Assembly: GCF_003852895.1 (NCBI RefSeq)
Contig: NZ_QUSW01000002.1
Location: 558,001-622,000, forward strand
Direction: 5' to 3'
Length of the DNA stretch: 64,000 bases
From: Rhizobacter terrae
GTDB taxonomy: Bacteria; Pseudomonadota; Gammaproteobacteria; Burkholderiales; Burkholderiaceae_C
The position numbers were made by a program, and so were the translations under genes. Shown one piece after another: positions 53,585 to 62,009 of this stretch (position 1 is its first letter; each line of letters starts with the position of its first letter). The notes beneath the pieces were generated by a model that saw only the letters and a program-made list of their open reading frames with translations, did no database searches and was not told where the DNA came from.

Positions 53585-54001
53585 TCAGTGGCCGTGGCCG
53601 TCGTCGGGCTTCTTGGGCGGGAGCGCCATGAAGAACGGGAAGGGCATCGCGAGCATCGGAATGAACAGCGGTGCCACCGGCGTGAACAGCGCCGGCAGGC
53701 TGGACATCTGCATGACGCCGATGGAACCCTGCGCGAGCTGCGTGCCGAAGCGGATCTGCGAGACGGCCTGCTGGCGGTCGACCTGGCTGCTGAGGTCCTG
53801 CGCATTCAGCGTGGGCGCGGGCAGGTCCATGAGCGCGACCGGCAGGCCCTGCGACAGGTTCTGCAGCGAAGCCACGGGCAGACCGGCGGCGTGCACCTCG
53901 GACAGCTCGTCATCGCTCATGCGCTTGGACGGGTCGATGTCGGCGAAGGACACCAGCGGCAGGGCCAGGCTGAGGGCGGCAAGCAGTCGGGGGAAGGTCA
54001 T
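53585..54001 (-). CDS. Small secreted protein with locus motif, opposite strand
   Basis: The product is 138 residues, with GGAGAG before the ATG at 54001. A signal peptide (about 1-20) is followed by PSKRMSDDELSEVHAAGLPV, a diverged form of the locus motif without GQDG. The body is Leu/Pro/Gln-rich, has a hydrophobic Pro/Phe stretch (LFIPMLAMPFPFFMALPPKK) near the end and finishes DDGHGH. It is convergent with the DUF4382 gene and divergent from the acyl-CoA reductase gene. Function unknown. Confidence 0.72.
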   Translation of the reverse strand: MTFPRLLAALSLALPLVSFADIDPSKRMSDDELSEVHAAGLPVASLQNLSQGLPVALMDLPAPTLNAQDLSSQVDRQQAVSQIRFGTQLAQGSIGVMQMSSLPALFTPVAPLFIPMLAMPFPFFMALPPKKPDDGHGH

Positions 54002-54109
54002 CAGTCTCTCCGGTCGGTCTCGTCCGCGGTCTATCGGCCGGCCCCTGCACGACTTGAGTAAGCGAGTGTTTCAACGGCGCCCGGCGCCAACGTCCGCGAA
54101 AGGTTCGTG

Positions 54110-55642
54110 ATGCAAAGCACACTGTCCGTGGCGCGCGCCTTCGCGGGCAAACGCGTCCTCATCACCGGCACCACCGGCTTCATCGCGAAGGTGGTGCTTG
54201 AAAAGCTGATCCGCGAAGTGCCCGACATCGCGAGCCTGGTGGTCGTGCTGCGCGGCAACGCAGCGCATCCGACGGCGGCGGCGCGCTTCCATGCGCAGGT
54301 GCTGTCCTCCAGCGCGTTCGACCACCTGCGCGCAACCGCGCCGGAGCGCCTGGCCGAGGCGGTCAGGCGCATGCGCTTCGTCACGGGCGAGATCACCGAG
54401 CCATGCTTCGGCCTGGCACCGCGCGACTTCGAGGAACTGGCCCGCGGCGTGGACGTGATCGTCAACGTGGCCGCCAGCGTGAACTTCCGCGAGGAGCTGG
54501 ACCAGGCCCTGGCGATCAACGCGCTCGCGCTGCAGGACATCACCCGCCTGGCCCGGCTGGGTGGCGGCACGCCGCTCATCCAGGTCTCCACCTGCTACGT
54601 GCACGGCTTCCACCGCGGCGTGATCGACGAGGAGATCGCACCGCCGGCCATCGCCAAGCTGCCGCGGCACCTCGAGGGCTACTACAAGGTGGAGGCGCTC
54701 ATCGAAGAGCTGCAGGGCAAGATCGCCCGCGTCAAGGAACGCGTCAGCGATCCGAAGCTGCTGTCAAAGGCGCTCATCGCCCTGGGCATCCGCGAGGCGC
54801 AAAGCCGCGGCTGGAACGACACCTACACCTTCACCAAGTGGCTGGGCGAGCAGATCGCCGCGCGGGAGATGTCGGGCGCCACGCTCACCATCGTGCGGCC
54901 GGCCATCGTGGAGAGTGCCTGGCGCGACCCGCAACCGGGCTGGATCGAGGGCATGAAGGTGGGCGATGCGATCGTGCTGGCCTACGCCCGCGGCAAGACC
55001 TCGCTGTTCCCGGCACGGCTGGAAGGCATCGCCGACATCGTGCCGGTGGACCTCGTGGCCAATGCCATCGTGCTGGCCACCGCGCAGGCCATGGCACGGC
55101 CGGGCAAGCGCCGTGTGGTGCAGGCCGGCACGAGTACGCGCAACCCGGTGAAGGTGGGCGAGTACATCCGCCTGTGCCAGACCGAAATGCGCGAGAACAG
55201 CGCGGCGTATCCGAAGCTCATCCGCAAGCCGCTGACCCGTGCGTTCCGCACCATTCCGCGGCCCTTGTTCGTCGGCTACCTCGCGGCGGCGCATGGCGCG
55301 GCGCGTGTGCTCAATACCGCCTCGCGCTGGATGGGCGCGCGCAAGAACCTCGCTGTCTTCGACGCGCTGGAAACCACGCGCGAGCTCGCGGTGGTGTTCT
55401 CGTTCTACACCGCGCCGGACTACGTCTTCGACAGTCGACGGCTGCTGGCGATGGCCTCGGAATTCTGCGAGGCCGACCGCTCGCGCTTCGACGTGGACGC
55501 GCTGGCCTTCGACTGGCCGCAGTATGTGACGAAGGTGCACCTGCCGGGGCTGGAGCGCTTTGCGGTGAAGGACCGCACGGTCGAGGCCGAACCGGAGTGC
55601 GTGGCTGCCGACTCACCCTCGCTGCAGCCTCGCCGCCTGTGA
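54110..55642 (+). CDS. Fatty acyl-CoA reductase (FAR, male-sterility-type)
   Basis: The product is 510 residues. An extended-SDR domain has the NAD(P) motif VLITGTTGFIAKVVLEKLIR near residues 16-35, the FAR-type QVSTCYVHGFHRGVIDEEIA, and active-site YTFTKWLGE (YxxxK). A FAR_C-like C-terminal region follows (about 370-470). Such enzymes reduce long-chain acyl-CoA to aldehyde or fatty alcohol. GAAAGG supports the ATG at 54110; a GTG at 54107 is adjacent. A terminator-like hairpin follows. It is probably a separate transcript supplying alcohol to the WS/DGAT enzyme. Confidence 0.88.
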   Translation: MQSTLSVARAFAGKRVLITGTTGFIAKVVLEKLIREVPDIASLVVVLRGNAAHPTAAARFHAQVLSSSAFDHLRATAPERLAEAVRRMRFVTGEITEPCFGLAPRDFEELARGVDVIVNVAASVNFREELDQALAINALALQDITRLARLGGGTPLIQVSTCYVHGFHRGVIDEEIAPPAIAKLPRHLEGYYKVEALIEELQGKIARVKERVSDPKLLSKALIALGIREAQSRGWNDTYTFTKWLGEQIAAREMSGATLTIVRPAIVESAWRDPQPGWIEGMKVGDAIVLAYARGKTSLFPARLEGIADIVPVDLVANAIVLATAQAMARPGKRRVVQAGTSTRNPVKVGEYIRLCQTEMRENSAAYPKLIRKPLTRAFRTIPRPLFVGYLAAAHGAARVLNTASRWMGARKNLAVFDALETTRELAVVFSFYTAPDYVFDSRRLLAMASEFCEADRSRFDVDALAFDWPQYVTKVHLPGLERFAVKDRTVEAEPECVAADSPSLQPRRL

Positions 55643-55651
55643 CCCATGAAA

Positions 55652-55672
55652 AGGCCCCGACATGCGGGGCCT
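55652..55672. terminator. Hairpin terminator between convergent genes
   Basis: AGGCCCCG and CGGGGCCT form a perfect eight-base-pair stem around ACATG. It lies ten bases after the acyl-CoA reductase stop and before the convergent solute-binding gene. The T-run is weak (CTCTCG), with AAAA on the other side giving Ts for the minus strand, so it may serve mainly that direction. Confidence 0.65.
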
Positions 55673-55700
55673 CTCGAATCAAGCCAGGATCATCGCCGCC

Positions 55701-56831
55701 TCACCGCATGAAAGTCATCCGCGGGCCGACGATGGTCGTCTCCACGAAACTGGTGCCATGGTGGTTGCCGGGGCCGAAGGCGAGGTTGATGCCGCCGTAG
55801 TCCCAGCTCTTCTGGCTTTCGATGACCTTGACCAGCGCCTCGGAGGTCACGTTCTTGCCCGTGCGCTTGAGCGCCTCCAGCAGGAAGCGCGCGAGCAGGT
55901 AGCCGCCGTAGGTGTCGTAGGCCACGGGCACCTTGGCGTGCTCGCATTCCAGCGCGAATTCGCGGGCCATGCCGGTGGTCTGGCGCCAGGGGTAGGGAAT
56001 CACCTGCGTGATGGCCAGGCCGCGCGCCTCGTCGCCGAGTGCGGGCAGCATGCCCAGCGCCGTGGAGATGGTGTAGATGGGCACGCTCACGTAGTTGCGG
56101 TTGGCCTTCACGTAGCCCACCACCGACGGGCCCACCGCGATCATCAGCACCGCCTGCGGCTGCTTGGCGGCCACCGCCTGCGCGGCCGCCACGGCATCGC
56201 TGCCGTCGATGGCCAGGGGCGCGGAGCCCACGAAGGTGGCGCCCAGTTCCTTCATCGCAGCCTCGGCCACGGGCAGCATGAGCTTGCCGAACTCGTTGTT
56301 CTGGTAGACCACCGCGATGCGCGACTGGTTGAGCGTCACCAGGTTACGCACCGAATAGAACACTTCGTCCTTGAAGCTCGCCTGCGTCGTGAAGAAGTAA
56401 GGGTGGTGCCGCATGCGCAGGTTGGGCGCGCCGGTGTACACGCCCACCAGCGGCACCTTCTTCTCCGCCAGGATCGGCAGCGCGGCCCCCACGCCGGCGG
56501 TGCTGCCCAGGCCCGTCAGGGCGATCACGTTGTCGCGCTCGATGAGCGTCTTCACGTTCTCGACCGTGCGGCGGGTGTCGTAGGCATCGTCCAGCAGGAT
56601 CAGGTCGACCCGGCGTCCGTTGATGCCGCCCTTGCGGTTGATCTGGTCGAAGGCCAGCTTCTCGCCCGTGAGCACGCCCTTGAAGGCATCGGCCACGGGG
56701 CCGGTGACGGGCGCGCTCTGCCCGATGACGATGGCGTCACCGGACGGCTTGGACGTGATGGGCCAGGCGGCGTTGGCGCCCATCGTGGCGATCGCCGCCC
56801 CGATGACGCGCCTGCGGTTCAGACTGTGCAT
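55701..56831 (-). CDS. ABC-transporter substrate-binding protein, branched-chain amino-acid type
   Basis: The product is 376 residues. An N-terminal NRRRVIGAAIATMGANA resembles a twin-arginine-like signal. The periplasmic-binding fold type I follows: IVIGQSAPVTGPVADAFKGV, GINGRRVDLILLDDAYDTRR, VIALTGLGSTAGVGAALPIL, SRIAVVYQNNEFGKLML and YDTYGGYLLARFLLEAL. No permease or ATPase genes are adjacent, so it is an orphan binding protein. Ligand unknown. Confidence 0.88.
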   Translation of the reverse strand: MHSLNRRRVIGAAIATMGANAAWPITSKPSGDAIVIGQSAPVTGPVADAFKGVLTGEKLAFDQINRKGGINGRRVDLILLDDAYDTRRTVENVKTLIERDNVIALTGLGSTAGVGAALPILAEKKVPLVGVYTGAPNLRMRHHPYFFTTQASFKDEVFYSVRNLVTLNQSRIAVVYQNNEFGKLMLPVAEAAMKELGATFVGSAPLAIDGSDAVAAAQAVAAKQPQAVLMIAVGPSVVGYVKANRNYVSVPIYTISTALGMLPALGDEARGLAITQVIPYPWRQTTGMAREFALECEHAKVPVAYDTYGGYLLARFLLEALKRTGKNVTSEALVKVIESQKSWDYGGINLAFGPGNHHGTSFVETTIVGPRMTFMR

Positions 56832-56873
56832 GGTGTGTCCCCAACTGTTCTTCTGTCAGGCCGCTGAAGGCAA

Positions 56874-57314
56874 TTACTCGACGCGTACCCAGGTCTGCGT
56901 GCGGCCCAGCATGGGCATGCCCACGAAGCCGCGCACTTCCAGCTTCTTGCCGCCATCCACCGGGCGCAGGCGAACCTTGTAGACCTTCCCGTTGTTCGGG
57001 TCGAGGATGTCGCCACCCGCCCACAGCGACTCTTCGTCGGCGTCCTTGGTGACGTTGCGCAGGATGGTCAGGCCCACGAGCTTCTTGTCCTTGCGCTCGT
57101 CGCTGCACTTGTCGCAGACGGCTTCGCGCTTGGAGGCGTCGGTCAGCGTCTCGATGCGGCCGCTCAGTGCGCCGCCGGCATCGCTGATGCGCACGGTCGA
57201 CTTCTCGGTCTTGCCGTCGTCGTCGATGGTCTTCCACACGCCCACGGGCGTCATCTGCGCAAACGCCACCGTCGTGCCCATGGCCAGTGCCAGCAGTGCA
57301 ATCACACGCTTCAT
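56874..57314 (-). CDS. DUF2147 periplasmic protein
   Basis: The product is 146 residues from the ATG at 57314, preceded by GGAGGAGA. A signal peptide (about 1-19, VAFAQ boundary) is followed by the DUF2147 signature VGVWKTIDDDGKTEKSTVRI. CDKCSDERKDKKLVGLTILR contains the Cys pair usual in this family, and the end is GMPMLGRTQTWVRVE. The family is beta-rich and of unknown function. Confidence 0.87.
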   Translation of the reverse strand: MKRVIALLALAMGTTVAFAQMTPVGVWKTIDDDGKTEKSTVRISDAGGALSGRIETLTDASKREAVCDKCSDERKDKKLVGLTILRNVTKDADEESLWAGGDILDPNNGKVYKVRLRPVDGGKKLEVRGFVGMPMLGRTQTWVRVE

Positions 57315-57472
57315 GAAAATCTCCTCCGGGATGTGAATCAAAGATGCACGCGTCGCCAGCAAGGGCTTGACGCTCGACCGGGAAGATAAGGAGGAGGCTT
57401 GCTTTACGCACTGACCGTCACGGCCAAATGCTTGGCTTCGGACGTCGCACGTCCAATCGCGGGGGGCGCAGG

Positions 57473-57499
57473 TGCGGGGCGCCATCCCGGCGCCCCGCA
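57473..57499 (-). terminator. Strong GC hairpin after the DUF1161 gene
   Basis: TGCGGGGCGCC and GGCGCCCCGCA form a perfect 11-base-pair stem around ATCCC. It begins 11 bases downstream of the DUF1161 stop on the minus strand. There is no T-run, so termination efficiency is uncertain. Confidence 0.5.
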
Positions 57500-57509
57500 G
57501 GCCCGGATG

Positions 57510-57740
57510 TCACTTGCCGGTGCTGTAGACGATCTTCTTGGAGCCGCGCTCGCAGCTGCCCACCACCTTCTTGTCCGCCACCTTGTCGGCCTCGACGATC
57601 TCGAGCGAGAAGTTCTTGACGTGGTTGGCTTCGAGCTTGGCGGCAATCTCGGTCTTGAGTTCCTCGCAGGACTTGCCGGAGGCGGCGAAGGCGGGCGAGA
57701 TGGCGACGGCCGCGGCCGCGACGATGAACAGGCGCTTCAA
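57510..57740 (-). CDS. DUF1161 small periplasmic protein
   Basis: The product is 76 residues, with a TTG start at 57740 supported by GGGAGA six bases upstream; no in-frame ATG fits. A signal peptide (KRLFIVAAAAVAISPAFAAS) is followed by the DUF1161 core SCEELKTEIAAKLEANHVKN, FSLEIVEADKV and VVGSCERGSKKIVYS. Two Cys residues may form a disulfide. Function unknown. Confidence 0.82.
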   Translation of the reverse strand: MKRLFIVAAAAVAISPAFAASGKSCEELKTEIAAKLEANHVKNFSLEIVEADKVADKKVVGSCERGSKKIVYSTGK

Positions 57741-57795
57741 GGGAATCTCCCGAGGTGGTTGTGTAGGTGCCGCGAGTCTACCGGCACGCCAGCCG

Positions 57796-58623
57796 TCACT
57801 TGCCATCCAGATGATGGTTCGCATTGAACTCGCGGATGGCTTCCTGCCGGATGCGTTCGGCCTGTCCGGATTGCCGCATCTTCTTGAGCTGGTGCGTCAG
57901 CGCGGACACCAGGCGCGGGTCGCTGCCTTGGCCCAGCACCGCCCACAGCGGCGTGGACAGTTCCTCGACCAGCATCACCTTCTCGAAGTCGCTGGCCTGC
58001 AGGCCGTGCTCGGCCGCGCGGTAGGCCATGCTGATCTCCGGATGGGCGAACAGGTCCACCCGGCCCAACTGCATCTTCGGGAAGTTCTGCGCGTTGTGCG
58101 GCACGGCGTCGATGACCGAGTTCTCGCCGTCCCGGCCCACGCCCTGGCGCACCAGCCACTCATGGAAGTTGCCGGAGGTCTGCACGCCGAAGCGGTAGCC
58201 CTTGTTCGTCAGCTGGCGGAAGTCCTTGACCGGTGCGACGTGGTGGCTCTTGTACGCGTAGATCCACAGCTCGTAGGGCGACACCGGCCCCAGCCAGTGG
58301 AAGAGCTTCTCGCGCTCGGGCGTGCGCGCCACCGACAGCACGATGACGTTGGGCTGCAGGCTGGCCGTCTGCAGGCCGCGCCGCAGCGGCACGAACTCCA
58401 GCGGCGCCACCTCAAGTTCGACGGAGGGGCCGACCTCCGCCAGCGCGGCAGTCATCAGCTTGAACACCACGCCGCGTGCCGCGCCGCTGGCATCGGCATA
58501 TTGGAGCGGCGGGAACTGTTCGGCCAGCAGGCGCACCTTCACCGGCGCACCGTCCGCTGCGGACAATGGCGGACAGGCGAACAGCACGAGGGCGAAAGCG
58601 GCAATGGCGCGGCGCAAGGCCAT
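57796..58623 (-). CDS. Family 3 solute-binding (amino-acid-type) periplasmic protein
   Basis: The product is 275 residues. A signal peptide (about 1-23, LSAADG boundary) is followed by the type II periplasmic-binding fold. Visible blocks are LLAEQFPPLQYADASGAARG, VFKLMTAALAEVG, IVLSVARTPEREKLFHWLGP and the hinge VQTSGNFHEWLVRQGVG. Relatives are often uncharacterised stand-alone binding proteins. The ATG at 58623 is preferred over an upstream frame extension. Ligand unknown. Confidence 0.83.
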   Translation of the reverse strand: MALRRAIAAFALVLFACPPLSAADGAPVKVRLLAEQFPPLQYADASGAARGVVFKLMTAALAEVGPSVELEVAPLEFVPLRRGLQTASLQPNVIVLSVARTPEREKLFHWLGPVSPYELWIYAYKSHHVAPVKDFRQLTNKGYRFGVQTSGNFHEWLVRQGVGRDGENSVIDAVPHNAQNFPKMQLGRVDLFAHPEISMAYRAAEHGLQASDFEKVMLVEELSTPLWAVLGQGSDPRLVSALTHQLKKMRQSGQAERIRQEAIREFNANHHLDGK

Positions 58624-58746
58624 GGCGTGACATCGAGCGGGGACGGCACATTCAACCACACCGCCGCCGGCACGCCGCGCCGGTTTTCAGGGAATGTTCA
58701 CGGTGCAAGGCAAGGTCGCCCCACCTGCACCGAAGGCGTGCGCGCC

Positions 58747-59697
58747 TCAGGCCAGGTCGGCCATCTGCGTGTCGCCGGTGGAATGGGGCACGAACAGCCG
58801 CACGCTGTCGCCACCGGCCTGCTTGGCCACGTCGCAGGCGCTCCTGGCGGCGTCGAGCACCGACTCCACGGTGTCCAGCGAGCGGTGCAGCTGCACCACG
58901 CCCACGCAGCACTTCACCTTCGTGGATTGCACGCCCCAGCGCAGGCGATAGGCCGCCACCGAGGAGCGCAGCTTCTCGCCCACGAACTGCGCGTAGTGCT
59001 GGTCGCACTCGGGCAGCAGGATGCCGAAGCGGTCGTGCTCCAGGCGCGCGACCACATCGGATGCCCGGGTCTTGCTGACGAGCAGCCGGCCCAGCAGGTA
59101 CAGGAAGCGGTCGGCGGCCTCGGGCTCGAAGCGCGAGGTCACCTCGGCGAAACGGTCGATGTCCACCCACAGCACGGACACCGGCAGGCGGCGCTGGCTG
59201 CCCACGTGGTCGGCCACGCGGCGCTCGAACTCGCGCAGGTTGGCCAGCTCCGTCACCGGGTCATGCCGGCTGCCCCAGCGCGGCTGCAGCCGCTGCTGGC
59301 GCGCCAGCGTCACGTCCTCGACGATCCACATCGTGTCGTCGTCCTGGGCCGTCCACTGCACGGGCTGCGCCTGCAGGCGGCCCCAGAAGCGGCTGCCGTC
59401 GCGGCGCACGAATTCGACTTCCTCGTCCAGCGGGCGGCCCGCGGCAAAGGCCGTGGCCATCCGCTCGTTCTGCATGGAATGCGCCGCAGGAGACACATGC
59501 GAGCCCGCCACGCCCTGCCCCGCCAGGCCTGCGCCGTCTTCATGCCCGAACAGGTGGTTCATCGCGTCGCTGACCACCTCGAAGCGCTGGTTGCGCACGA
59601 ACGCCGTCGCCAGCGGGGCGTGGTCCAGCAGGGCACGCAGCCGCAGCAAGGCGCCGGCTTCACCGGCAATGAGTTCGGGGCGGGTCTTGGTGTCCAT
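58747..59697 (-). CDS. PAS protein with degenerate GGDEF domain
   Basis: The product is 316 residues. A PAS domain (about 25-130) includes LLDHAPLATAFVRNQRFEVV, AFAAGRPLDEEVEFVRRDGS and FWGRLQAQPVQW. The GGDEF-like domain follows: HDPVTELANLREFERRVADH and VLWVDIDRFAEVTSRFEPEA. The active site reads LEHDRFGI instead of GGDEF, so it should not make cyclic di-GMP and may act as a sensor or effector. No EAL domain is attached. Confidence 0.82.
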   Translation of the reverse strand: MDTKTRPELIAGEAGALLRLRALLDHAPLATAFVRNQRFEVVSDAMNHLFGHEDGAGLAGQGVAGSHVSPAAHSMQNERMATAFAAGRPLDEEVEFVRRDGSRFWGRLQAQPVQWTAQDDDTMWIVEDVTLARQQRLQPRWGSRHDPVTELANLREFERRVADHVGSQRRLPVSVLWVDIDRFAEVTSRFEPEAADRFLYLLGRLLVSKTRASDVVARLEHDRFGILLPECDQHYAQFVGEKLRSSVAAYRLRWGVQSTKVKCCVGVVQLHRSLDTVESVLDAARSACDVAKQAGGDSVRLFVPHSTGDTQMADLA

Positions 59698-59830
59698 GGA
59701 TGCAGTCTCCGGCAGCTTGCAGGTTCTCCCGGGATGGTGCGGGTTTCCCAGGCCTGGCAAAGGCGGGAAGTGAGCGCGGAAGACCCGCCACTTGATGGCT
59801 TCGAGTGCCGTTGAAGTTTCTACACGCCCG

Positions 59831-60610
59831 TCAGCCTGCCGCTGCAACGGCGACCGGTTCGGGTGCGGCCTCCTGCCAGGCCACCTCCAGCACCCTGAAG
59901 CCCTTGCCGTCACCGGTGCGGGTGAGCAAGGGCCTGGCCACGTTGTAGACCGGCACGCCGCCCACGGTCCTGCCCTCGGGCGTGCCGCGATGCGCATGTC
60001 CATGGACCACCCAGTCCACCGGGTAGCGCACCAGCGGATCCTCCAGCCGGCTGCTGCCGAGGAAGGGAAAGATCTCCATCGGCTCGCCTTCCACGGTGGC
60101 GGCGATGGGCGAGTAGTGCAGCAAGGCAATGCGCCTGGGCGTGCGCAGCTTGGCCAGGGCGGACTCCAGCTTCAGCGCCTCGTTGATGGCCTCCTGCACG
60201 AACAGCTTGATGGCCTGCTCGCCCCAGGGGCCGAGCGAGCCGCGCCCGAAGCCTCCGCAAAATCCCTTGGCCCCGGCGATGCCCACGCCCAGCACCTCCA
60301 CCGCCTCGCCATCGAGCACCTGCACGCCAACTCCGTTGAGGATGCGCCGCACCTCGTCGGGCGTGCCGGATTCGAAGTCGTGGTTGCCCAGCACCGCCAC
60401 CATGGGCACGGACACCACGCTGAGCTCGTCGGCCAGCACCTTGGCTTCGGCCGAGGTGCCGTAGTCGGTGAGGTCGCCACACAGCAGGAGGGCATCGGCC
60501 GCCTCGCTCGCTTGCGCGAAGAAGCCGCGCAAGGTGCCGGCCGAATCCTTGGTGCAGTGGATGTCGCCCACTGCGGCAAACCTCACGGTGTCGGGGCGGG
60601 CTTCAGGCAT
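59831..60610 (-). CDS. Calcineurin-like metallophosphoesterase
   Basis: The product is 259 residues with all metal-binding motifs of the family: AVGDIHC, LLCGDLTDYG, VLGNHDF, LLHYSP and VVHGHAHRG. There is no signal peptide, so it is cytoplasmic. It is divergent from a nucleotidyltransferase gene about 105 bases away. Substrate unknown. Confidence 0.88.
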   Translation of the reverse strand: MPEARPDTVRFAAVGDIHCTKDSAGTLRGFFAQASEAADALLLCGDLTDYGTSAEAKVLADELSVVSVPMVAVLGNHDFESGTPDEVRRILNGVGVQVLDGEAVEVLGVGIAGAKGFCGGFGRGSLGPWGEQAIKLFVQEAINEALKLESALAKLRTPRRIALLHYSPIAATVEGEPMEIFPFLGSSRLEDPLVRYPVDWVVHGHAHRGTPEGRTVGGVPVYNVARPLLTRTGDGKGFRVLEVAWQEAAPEPVAVAAAG

Positions 60611-60715
60611 GCACGGTCCTCTTCAGTGGAAGTCGTTGATGGACACCGGCAATCGGCACGCCCGGTGTCAGGGCATGCCCATTGCCACACCCGGGAAACT
60701 CTTGGCACACACCCC

Positions 60716-61531
60716 ATGGCAGCAGTCTTCACGGGTCATGCGCCCGACGACGAGATCGAATCCGACACGGCCGGCTTCTACCGGCAGGTGTTGCAAACCC
60801 TGGCGGGCGACGGCATTGCGTTCATGGTGGGCGGCGCCTTCGCGTTCGCGCACCACACAGGCCTCCACCGCGACACCAAGGACCTGGACCTGTTCATCCG
60901 CCGCGCGGACTTCGAGCGCGTGGCCGCCTTGATGAACCGGCACGGCTTGCACACCGAACTCACCTTTCCGCACTGGCTGGGCAAGGTGCATCAGCACGAT
61001 CGCTTCGTGGACCTCATCTTCAACTCGGGCAACGGCCTGTCGCCGGTGGACGACGACTGGTTCGCCCACGCCGACGAGTCGCAGGTGCTGGGAGAGACGG
61101 TGAAGGTCTGCCCGGCCGAGGAGAACGTGTGGACCAAGGCCTTCATCATGGAGCGCGAGCGCTACGACGGCGCCGACGTGGCACACCTGCTGCGGGCCTG
61201 CGCGCACCGGCTGGACTGGATGCGCCTGCGCAACCGCTTCGGCCCGCACTGGCGCGTGCTGCTCAGCCACCTGGTGCTGTTCGGCTTCATCTACCCTGCC
61301 GAGCGCGGGCTCGTGCCGCCGTGGCTGATGCATGAATTGATGGACAGGCTGCGGCATGAATGCCAGACACCTGCGCCGCCCACCGACGTCTGCGCCGGCA
61401 CCTTGCTCTCGCGCGAGCAGTACCTGACCGACACCCGCGAACACGGCTATGTGGACGGCCGCGTGCCCTTCGGCACGATGACCGACCAGGACGTCGCCAC
61501 CTGGACGCAAGCCATCCCGCATCGCTCCTGA
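60716..61531 (+). CDS. Nucleotidyltransferase-fold protein
   Basis: The product is 271 residues. The minimal nucleotidyltransferase pattern is visible as FMVGGAFAFAHHTGLHRDTK, with metal-binding Asp residues in DLDLFIRRADFERV (DxD) and FVDLIFNSGNG. A helical C-terminal part includes RLDWMRLRNRFGPHWRVLLS. The frame is open upstream, but MAAVF at 60716 is the first plausible start and has no strong ribosome site. The partner in the divergent gene is a metallophosphoesterase; a shared modification and de-modification role is possible but unproven. Confidence 0.72.
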   Translation: MAAVFTGHAPDDEIESDTAGFYRQVLQTLAGDGIAFMVGGAFAFAHHTGLHRDTKDLDLFIRRADFERVAALMNRHGLHTELTFPHWLGKVHQHDRFVDLIFNSGNGLSPVDDDWFAHADESQVLGETVKVCPAEENVWTKAFIMERERYDGADVAHLLRACAHRLDWMRLRNRFGPHWRVLLSHLVLFGFIYPAERGLVPPWLMHELMDRLRHECQTPAPPTDVCAGTLLSREQYLTDTREHGYVDGRVPFGTMTDQDVATWTQAIPHRS

Positions 61532-61594
61532 CAAGACGATGTCAGGAGCACCGGCCTACAGTGACTGGATCACTGGCCATCACAGGGAAAGCCC

Positions 61595-61999
61595 ATGCTC
61601 AAGACCTACCACGGCAGCTGCCACTGCGGCGCGGTTCGCTACGAAGCCGACATCGACCTGCAGGCAGAAACGCATCGCTGCAACTGCTCGTTCTGCGCCA
61701 AGGCGCGCAATTGGGGCGCGACCATCAAGCCGTCGGCGTTCAGGCAGTTGGCGGGCGAAGACGCGCTCACCGAGTACACCTTCAACTCCAGGTCGGCGCG
61801 GCATCTGTTCTGCAAGCATTGCGGCGGCCGGCCGTTCTCGCGCGGCGACGTGCCGGAGATCGGCGGCGCCTACGTGTCGGTCAACATCGCCTGCATCGAC
61901 GACATCAGCCAGGAAGAGCTGGGCCGGCTGCCGGTGAAGTACATGAACGGCCGCGACAACGACTGGTGGCACGCGCCGGCCCACACCGCGCACCTGTAA
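61595..61999 (+). CDS. GFA-family zinc protein
   Basis: The product is 134 residues in the glutathione-dependent formaldehyde-activating family fold. Zinc Cys residues are in GSCHCGAVRYEADI, RCNCSFCAKARNW and LFCKHCGGRPF. Most members have no proven formaldehyde activity. The ATG is preceded by CAGGGAAAG. The next gene starts ten bases downstream. Confidence 0.87.
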   Translation: MLKTYHGSCHCGAVRYEADIDLQAETHRCNCSFCAKARNWGATIKPSAFRQLAGEDALTEYTFNSRSARHLFCKHCGGRPFSRGDVPEIGGAYVSVNIACIDDISQEELGRLPVKYMNGRDNDWWHAPAHTAHL

Positions 62000-62009
62000 G
62001 CTGCGGCCC

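Noticed and set aside
60000-60250. Long plus-strand frame upstream of the nucleotidyltransferase
   Set aside because: It is antisense to the clearly coding metallophosphoesterase gene; the true start is near 60716.
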